Shown here: positions 59,322 to 64,000 of the stretch, in pieces
How positions within the stretch are numbered: position 1 is the first letter of the stretch
Layout of the letters: each line of letters opens with the position of its first letter
The notes under the pieces: generated by a model
What the model was told of the DNA's origin: nothing
The model's database searches: none
What the model saw: the letters and a program-made list of their open reading frames with translations, nothing else
Made by a program: the position numbers and the translations under genes
DNA from: Chloroflexota bacterium
GTDB taxonomy: Bacteria; Chloroflexota; Dehalococcoidia; Lucifugimonadales; SAR202-VII-2
Length of the DNA: 64,000 nt
Reading direction: 5' to 3'
Assembly: GCA_003228115.1 (NCBI GenBank)
Contig: QEVV01000004.1
Coordinates: 21,175-85,174 of the forward strand

Positions 59322-61642
59322 GGGGCGTCGGCGCCTCCCCGGCTATGTTGGACGCCGAGGATAAGGTTACTGGCCGTACCGTCTACCTGGCTGACATAGA
59401 GATGGAAGGCATGGCGCATGCCCGCGTGCTGCGCAGCCCCTTTCCCCACGCTCGCATAGTCTCCATTGACGCTTCTGAGGCGCGCGCCCATCCCGGCGTC
59501 GTTTGCGTGCTCACGCGGGACGAAGTCCTTGCCGACCCCGAAATCGACCCCTACTTCGGCTACGTCATGCGTGATGCCCCCGTTTTGGCGCTGGACAAAG
59601 TACGGCACCAAGGTGACATCGTGGCTGTGGTTGTCGCTGAGGACGAGACGACCGCCGGAGAAGCCCTGGAGATGGTGGACGTGGAATACGAGGAGCTTCC
59701 AGCGGTCATTGATGCCGTTGAAGCCATGGCCGAGGGCGCGCCCATCGTTCATGAGGAAATGAAGCCAATCGCCTGGGATATGAAGCCGATCTATGGCTCC
59801 AATATCGCCCATCACGCCACGCTCATGCGGGGCGACATTGAGCGGGGCTTCGCCGAGTCCGACTACATCTTTGAAGACAGCTACTCTGTCCCTCCGGTGC
59901 AGCACTGCGCCCTCGAACTCCACGGGGTCATCGCCAACTATACGGAAGACGGCATTACGGTCTGGACCAACTGCCAGTCGCCCTACCCTCTCCGCAAGGA
60001 GTTGGAGCGGATGTACAAACGGAAGGTGCGCGTTATCGTGCCCTTCGTCGGAGGCGGCTTCGGCAGCAAGAGCCGCGACCGGATTGAAGCGACCACGGTT
60101 GCCGCCGCTAAGCTGGCGGGCAGGCCGGTCCGTTTGCTTCTGAACCAAGAAGAGACCTTCCAGACCTTCATCCGCCCCGCCCTTACCTGCACGACGAAGA
60201 CCGGCGTGAAAGCAGACGGCACAATCGTCGCCCGTCACCACAAGTTTGTGTCGGACGTAGGCGGCTACGGCATTAGCGGCCCCCGCAACGCCAACAACAC
60301 ATTAAAGATCGCCACCGGCCCTTATCGCATCCCTCACGTGCTCGTGGACTGCTACGCCGTCTACACCAACAAGCCCCCCTCTGCCCCCTACCGCGGCCTG
60401 CCAACGACCCAACACACCATGGCCTATGAGTCGCAGATGGACCGCATGGCAAAGACCCTGGGCATAGACCCGGTGGAAATGCGTCTGAAGAACTTCCTCA
60501 GGGAAGGCGACGTCCACGTCCCCGGCGACCTGTTGCGCTCCGTCCACGCCGACGAATGCCTCGAGAAGGTTGTTGAAGCCATAGGCTACAAGAACAGGAA
60601 AAGTGGGCCGGGTGCTGACGGCAAGCTGCACGGGAAGGGCCTGTCCTGCACCATCAAGTACACCATCACGCCGCCAGTACCCACCGCTGCCACCCAGGCT
60701 GAGGTAGTTCTGAGAGACGACGGCCTCTTCGAGGCGCTTGTAGGTACGGTGAACATGGGACAGGGGTCGGACACCATCTTGGCCCAGATCACCGCTGAAG
60801 CCCTGGGTGTCAATCTAGACCTTATAAGAGTCACCCACAGCGACACTGACGTAACACCGGAGGACAACGGAACCACGGCCAGCCGGGGCACCTTCCACAG
60901 CGGCAACGCCGTTCTGGACGCTGCCAACAAGGTGCGCACCAACCTAGCGGCCATCGGGAGCCAGCTTCTTGAAGTTGAGCAAAGCCAGGTACAGGTCACC
61001 AGCCAGGGTGTAGGTGTCAGTGGTGAGCCGGGCCGGAACATCGGCTTCAAAGAATTGGTTCAGCGCCACGGCGAGCCCGTTGCAGAAAAGGGGGCCTGCG
61101 TGGTTGGTGGCCTCTATACAGACGAAACAGGCCGCCAGTACCCAATCACCTCCACCTTTTGGAGCTTCGCTTCCGCTGCGGCCGAAGTTGAGGTCTCACC
61201 AGAGACAGGGGAAATTCGCATCGTGAAGATGGCCGCTGCCGCCAACCTGGGCAAGGCCATCAACCCTCGCAGCGCCAAAGCGCAGCTTGAGGGCGGGATC
61301 GCCATGGACATGGGCCCGACCCTATTCGAAAAGCTCGTCTGGGACGACAGCGGTCAGCTTCTTAACACCCACCTAATGGACTACCCCCTTCCCTCCATGG
61401 AACTGGTCCCTGAATACGCACCCATTCTCGTAGAGCATCCCCTGGAAGGCGCACCATTCGGGGCCAAGGGCATCGGCGAGGTCGGCACTGTCATAACGCC
61501 AGCAGCCATCGTGAACGCCGTCTACGATGCCACGGGTATCCTTTTCCACGAGCTGCCGCTAACACCGGATGTGGTACTAGCAGCACTGGAAAACCCACCG
61601 CAAGAAAACCCACCGGTGAGGCCAAAGGCCACCCAGGCCTAG
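59285..61642 (+). CDS. Molybdenum hydroxylase large (Mo-cofactor) subunit
   Basis: 785 residues from ATG 59285. DKVTGRTVYLADIEMEGMAHARVLRSPFPHARI, FVGGGFGSKSRDRIE, GTTASRGTFHSGN and the catalytic-glutamate loop GAPFGAKGIGEVGT place it in the xanthine/aldehyde oxidase family. The active-site loop reads PYRGLPTT (about residues 368-375) and not the CO-dehydrogenase AYRCSFR, so CO oxidation is not supported; the substrate is open. The FAD subunit is upstream; the 2Fe-2S subunit is separated by repeats and a cupin gene. Confidence 0.9.
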   Translation: MGPEQSGSTKPVGGVGASPAMLDAEDKVTGRTVYLADIEMEGMAHARVLRSPFPHARIVSIDASEARAHPGVVCVLTRDEVLADPEIDPYFGYVMRDAPVLALDKVRHQGDIVAVVVAEDETTAGEALEMVDVEYEELPAVIDAVEAMAEGAPIVHEEMKPIAWDMKPIYGSNIAHHATLMRGDIERGFAESDYIFEDSYSVPPVQHCALELHGVIANYTEDGITVWTNCQSPYPLRKELERMYKRKVRVIVPFVGGGFGSKSRDRIEATTVAAAKLAGRPVRLLLNQEETFQTFIRPALTCTTKTGVKADGTIVARHHKFVSDVGGYGISGPRNANNTLKIATGPYRIPHVLVDCYAVYTNKPPSAPYRGLPTTQHTMAYESQMDRMAKTLGIDPVEMRLKNFLREGDVHVPGDLLRSVHADECLEKVVEAIGYKNRKSGPGADGKLHGKGLSCTIKYTITPPVPTAATQAEVVLRDDGLFEALVGTVNMGQGSDTILAQITAEALGVNLDLIRVTHSDTDVTPEDNGTTASRGTFHSGNAVLDAANKVRTNLAAIGSQLLEVEQSQVQVTSQGVGVSGEPGRNIGFKELVQRHGEPVAEKGACVVGGLYTDETGRQYPITSTFWSFASAAAEVEVSPETGEIRIVKMAAAANLGKAINPRSAKAQLEGGIAMDMGPTLFEKLVWDDSGQLLNTHLMDYPLPSMELVPEYAPILVEHPLEGAPFGAKGIGEVGTVITPAAIVNAVYDATGILFHELPLTPDVVLAALENPPQENPPVRPKATQA

Positions 61643-61648
61643 AGAAAG

Positions 61649-61758
61649 AGGGTGCAGGGAACCCAGGTTCCCGCCGGGGGTTCGGGGGTGTCCCCCGATT
61701 CTAAGAACGTTTTGGGTTGGGCTGGGCGGGACAGCAGCGCCCCGCTAAACCCAACCGT
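61649..61758 (+). repeat. Dispersed G-rich repeat, copy 12
   Basis: Variant hairpin I GGGAACC-CA-GGTTCCC as in copies 8 and 13. Hairpin II TTCGGGGG-TG-TCCCCCGATT. The G-block GGGTTGGGCTGGGCGGG fits a G-quadruplex. Begins seven bases past the Mo-subunit stop, head-to-tail with copy 13 (226 bases apart). Confidence 0.9.
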
Positions 61759-61874
61759 CAGTGCGCATCGGGACATTGAAAATTTATTCATGGATAGCGG
61801 AGACCGCCAACAAAATTGTTAGCGCCCAGCGTAATGCTGAACCACGCGATCGCTACGAGGCACAGAGGAAAGGG

Positions 61875-61986
61875 AGGGTGCAGGGAACCCTCGGTTCCCG
61901 CCGGGGGCTACAGGGGGTGCCCCCCTGTCATCAAAACGTTGGAGGGCGGGCTGGGTGGGACAGCAGCGCTAGCCAAGCCAACCGTT
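61875..61986 (+). repeat. Dispersed G-rich repeat, copy 13
   Basis: Variant hairpin I GGGAACC-CTC-GGTTCCC. Hairpin II ACAGGGGG-TG-CCCCCCTGT. G-block GGGCGGGCTGGGTGGG is a strict G-quadruplex match. Tail GACAGCAGCGCTAGCCAAGCC. No gene is seen in the rest of the 466-base gap between the Mo subunit and cupin. Confidence 0.92.
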
Positions 61987-62108
61987 TGTAATCCGACAGG
62001 AATGTGGTGCCAGAGACCCCAAACGCAAGCTCGCTAGTCCCAAAGAAGCCTTACTTCCTCGCTTTGAGGTAGAATCAGCAAACCATCCTTAGCCAAAAGG
62101 AGACCAAC

Positions 62109-62561
62109 ATGACCAGTCCCGCGGAAGAACCACAAACTACTCTATTCAACTTCGCACAGCCAGACTCCATCAACGGCAAAGCCGCAATCAGGCTCGGCAC
62201 CGGAGGTATGGTTACGGCCAGCGTTCAATTCCTCGCCGCCGGTGGCGACAACAACCTGCACTCGCACAGCGCAGAAGACGAGGTGTTCCTCGTCCTGGGT
62301 GGGCGAGTCCGGTTCTATGGCAAGGACGGCGACGTCGTCGCCGAACTGGGACAGAACGAAGGTATCGTTGTTCCTCGTCTGTTTCCCTACTGGTTTGAGT
62401 CGGCTTCGGAAGAAGTACTCACTATCTACAAGGTGGGCGCAAAAGACCCCAGGTACGAAAACGAACGCCTGAACTACCAAGGCCTCAACGCATCCCAGAT
62501 CGCTCGCGGCGACAACCATCCACTAACAGGAAGAGCACCCACAGAAGCGGAAAAGGTCTAA
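62109..62561 (+). CDS. Cupin-domain protein
   Basis: 150 residues from ATG 62109 with GGAG upstream. The first cupin motif is HSHSAEDEVFLVLGGRVRFYG, with its two His and Glu ligands; the second is degenerate (PRLFPYWFESASEEVLTIYKVG). Single-domain cupins bind a metal and include dioxygenases, isomerases and sensors. It is inserted between the Mo and 2Fe-2S subunit genes, flanked on both sides by repeat copies, so its link to the hydroxylase is uncertain. Confidence 0.85.
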   Translation: MTSPAEEPQTTLFNFAQPDSINGKAAIRLGTGGMVTASVQFLAAGGDNNLHSHSAEDEVFLVLGGRVRFYGKDGDVVAELGQNEGIVVPRLFPYWFESASEEVLTIYKVGAKDPRYENERLNYQGLNASQIARGDNHPLTGRAPTEAEKV

Positions 62562-62609
62562 CGGCGAGGCCTTTCCATCCACGGGCTCGCAGCTTGGCAG
62601 CACCACCGA

Positions 62610-62700
62610 AGGGTGCAGGGGCTAAGCCCCGCCGGGGTACAGGGGTTGCCCCCTGTACCAAGGACGTAGGAGGGCGGGTCGGGCGGGACAGCGGCGTCCA
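62610..62700 (+). repeat. Dispersed G-rich repeat, copy 14
   Basis: Hairpin I GGGGC-TAA-GCCCC, hairpin II TACAGGGG-TTG-CCCCCTGTA, G-block GGGCGGGTCGGGCGGG fits a G-quadruplex. It ends about 36 bases before the GTG of the 2Fe-2S subunit, so it may be in that gene's leader. Confidence 0.9.
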
Positions 62701-62735
62701 TCAAGGTGAACCATCAGGCCCAGGCTAGGATCAAC

Positions 62736-63209
62736 GTGCAAATCCAACTCAACATTAACGGCAAGAAGGAAACCAAGGAGATCCCACCTTGGCACACGCT
62801 CCTGCACGCCCTGCGGGACGGCTTCAAGCTCAAAGGGACCAAAACCTACTGCAACAGCGGTATCTGTGGAGCCTGTACCGTCCTTGTTGACGGTGAGCCA
62901 GTCAGTTCCTGCATCATGTTGGCCGCTCAAGTGGACGGAAAAGAAATAACAACCATTGAAGGAGTGGCCACCGAACAAGGGCTCCATCCAATCCAGCAGG
63001 CATTCGTCGACAACCAGGGCCTCCAGTGCGGCTACTGCACACCAGGCATGGTCCTGCTCACCAAAACCCTGTTGGAAGAGAACCCTCGGCCCTCAAGAGA
63101 GGAGATCGCCCGCTACCTGGGAGGCAACATCTGCCGTTGCACCGGGTACGCCCGCATTGTTGAATCCGTCATAGCAGCCGCAGAGGCCATGACACCGGAG
63201 CAAAAGTAG
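62736..63209 (+). CDS. Molybdenum hydroxylase 2Fe-2S subunit (CoxS/XdhC type)
   Basis: 157 residues from GTG 62736 (AGGATC upstream); a GTG at 62706 would add ten residues but abuts the repeat. The plant-type cluster is YCNSGICGACTVLVDGEPVSSC and the second cluster is LQCGYCTPGMVLL with GGNICRCTGYARI. It carries electrons from the Mo subunit to FAD. coxG begins three bases after its stop. Confidence 0.9.
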   Translation: MQIQLNINGKKETKEIPPWHTLLHALRDGFKLKGTKTYCNSGICGACTVLVDGEPVSSCIMLAAQVDGKEITTIEGVATEQGLHPIQQAFVDNQGLQCGYCTPGMVLLTKTLLEENPRPSREEIARYLGGNICRCTGYARIVESVIAAAEAMTPEQK

Positions 63210-63212
63210 TCA

Positions 63213-63662
63213 ATGGACCTCAAAGACACCTTCACCGTAGAAGCGCCCAGCGAGCAGGTCTGGGCTCTCTTCTGGGACTTCCCCAAATTGGCTGCCTGCC
63301 TGCCCGGCTGCGAGTCTATCGAGCGAATCGACGACTCCAACTTCAAAGCGCAGGTCGCCCAAAAGGTAGGGCCTTTCAAGATTGCCTTGGACTTGAAGCT
63401 GACCCTGGACGAAGTCCAAGAAAACAAGAGCGTAGCCTTCTCTGGGGGCGGCAGCGACAAACGAGGCAACAACCTCAAAATCGGCAGAGCGGCGCTGGAG
63501 TTGAACCCAGTCTCGGCCAACGAGACCTCAGTCTCCTACGACATGGACTTCACTCTGTTCGGCAAGCTCGGCACGCTGGGCAACTCCATCGTCAAACGCA
63601 AGGTGGAAGAGATGCGCGGCGAGTTCACCCGCCGCATCAAAGAAGCGGTAGCGGCCGGGTAG
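63213..63662 (+). CDS. CoxG-like SRPBCC protein
   Basis: 149 residues. FTVEAPSEQVWALFWDFPKLAACLPGCESIE is the CoxG/SRPBCC opening, and the long C-terminal helix (NSIVKRKVEEMRGEFTRRIKEAV) is typical. In CO dehydrogenase operons CoxG recruits or anchors the enzyme to the membrane and quinone pool. Here it presumably serves the hydroxylase made by the neighbouring genes. Confidence 0.88.
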   Translation: MDLKDTFTVEAPSEQVWALFWDFPKLAACLPGCESIERIDDSNFKAQVAQKVGPFKIALDLKLTLDEVQENKSVAFSGGGSDKRGNNLKIGRAALELNPVSANETSVSYDMDFTLFGKLGTLGNSIVKRKVEEMRGEFTRRIKEAVAAG

Positions 63663-63749
63663 CATCCTCTGGTAACCCGCCCTACATCAGCAACACTCGG
63701 CCTGGCGTCACAAACCAACCAAAAGCGAACTATCTCGCCCCCTCTCTAA

Positions 63750-63815
63750 CTCTCCCCCTCAAAGGGGGAGAGAACAAGTCCCTTCCCCCTCAGGGGGAAG
63801 GCTAGGATGGGGGCA
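63750..63815 (+). repeat. Twin hairpin repeat
   Basis: Two palindromes in a row: CTCTCCCCCT-CAA-AGGGGGAGAG (63750-63772) and CCTTCCCCCT-C-AGGGGGAAGG (63782-63801 region), followed by CTAGGATGGGGG. It resembles the units at 54378 and 54455. It lies between coxG and the hydrolase gene. Confidence 0.75.
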
Positions 63816-63857
63816 GGAAGGGTCTCACGCACCAACAACCCTCCTCGGAGCAAATAA

Positions 63858-64000
63858 ATGGTCCTTCCCAACGGCCCCGAGTCCAAATACATCGAAACCC
63901 ACGGCCTTCGGCTCCACTACCTCGACTGGGGCAGCAGCCATCTCCCGCCAATGCTTCTCCTCCACGGCCTCCAAGACTGCGCCCACCTCTGGGACCACTT
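63858..64000 (+). CDS. Alpha/beta hydrolase, N-terminal fragment (cut by window edge)
   Basis: About 47 residues from ATG 63858 (GGAG seven bases upstream) to the window end: SKYIETHGLRLHYLDWG, then PPMLLLHGLQDCAHLWDH. The HG dipeptide with following Asp is the oxyanion-hole turn of alpha/beta hydrolases. The nucleophile elbow lies outside the window, so substrate is unknown. Confidence 0.8.
   Translation, partial: MVLPNGPESKYIETHGLRLHYLDWGSSHLPPMLLLHGLQDCAHLWDH

Noticed and set aside
58907..60241. A 444-residue open frame on the minus strand opposite the FAD and Mo subunit genes
   Set aside because: It is the antisense of two strongly conserved genes and shows no family motif or ribosome binding site; long shadow frames are expected at this GC content.
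59285..61642. CO dehydrogenase (CoxL) as the identity of the Mo subunit
   Set aside because: The AYRCSFR active-site loop is absent; PYRGLPTT is found at that place, so only the broader hydroxylase family is supported.

Overview
The window is a densely packed bacterial chromosome segment with no rRNA, tRNA, phage, transposase or CRISPR array that I can see. Gene content suggests a Chloroflexota bacterium, most likely of the Dehalococcoidia/SAR202 type. This placement is inferred from the mix of DUF3179 and DUF3105 proteins, two FmdB-type zinc ribbons, amidohydrolase-2 paralogues, an LLM flavin oxidoreductase, a molybdenum hydroxylase, a FabL-type enoyl reductase and a translin-family protein. 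It has not been tested by phylogeny.

Layout. 1-8.9 kb: a UGSC-family gene with an in-frame TGA, a LON-domain protein, a lipoprotein, leucyl aminopeptidase, an ornithine cyclodeaminase-like protein, fabF, recJ and signal peptidase I. 9.3-21.5 kb, nearly all on the minus strand: a medium-chain dehydrogenase, an amidohydrolase, thyX, apt, trxB, pncB beside a truncated nadX, serA with a class V aminotransferase (serine synthesis), tyrS and ribF. 21.7-29 kb: an AhpD/carboxymuconolactone-decarboxylase pair, one member with an in-frame TGA in a CxxU motif, then a methyltransferase, a large FAD/Fe-S dehydrogenase and an ABC-2 exporter. 29.2-32.6 kb: a type II fatty-acid operon (two MaoC-like dehydratase subunits, plsX, fabG, fabL). 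32.6-40.3 kb: ygfZ, an IscA/HesB protein, a DUF3179 lipoprotein, an amidohydrolase, a sodium-solute symporter under a TPP riboswitch with a clear terminator, a pterin dehydratase and an FmdB protein. 40.4-45.4 kb: tpiA, apgM, pgk, an unusual polyprenyl synthetase and tsaC. 45.6-54.3 kb: a purine run (guaA, purD, purE, purB, purC, purS) with an HTH/PIN toxin-antitoxin pair, rmuC and a DUF3105 protein inside it. 54.5-57 kb: FmdB, thiE with an N-terminal extension, and translin. 57.3 kb to the end: an LLM oxidoreductase and a molybdenum hydroxylase operon (FAD, Mo, then cupin, 2Fe-2S, CoxG), with an alpha/beta hydrolase cut by the window edge.

Two things stand out. First, two unrelated genes are each interrupted by one in-frame TGA at a position where the family uses selenocysteine, and each TGA is followed at the right distance by a small hairpin with a G in its loop. 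Together they argue that this organism decodes UGA as selenocysteine. Second, 14 copies of a roughly 100-bp non-coding repeat lie in the intergenic gaps, all on the same strand whatever the direction of the flanking genes, and ten of them as head-to-tail pairs. Each is built from two GC-rich hairpins (two copies lack the first) followed by a G-run block that in eight copies fits a short-loop G-quadruplex. The hairpin arms change in a compensatory way between copies. No gene in the window obviously mobilises the repeat, so its function is open.
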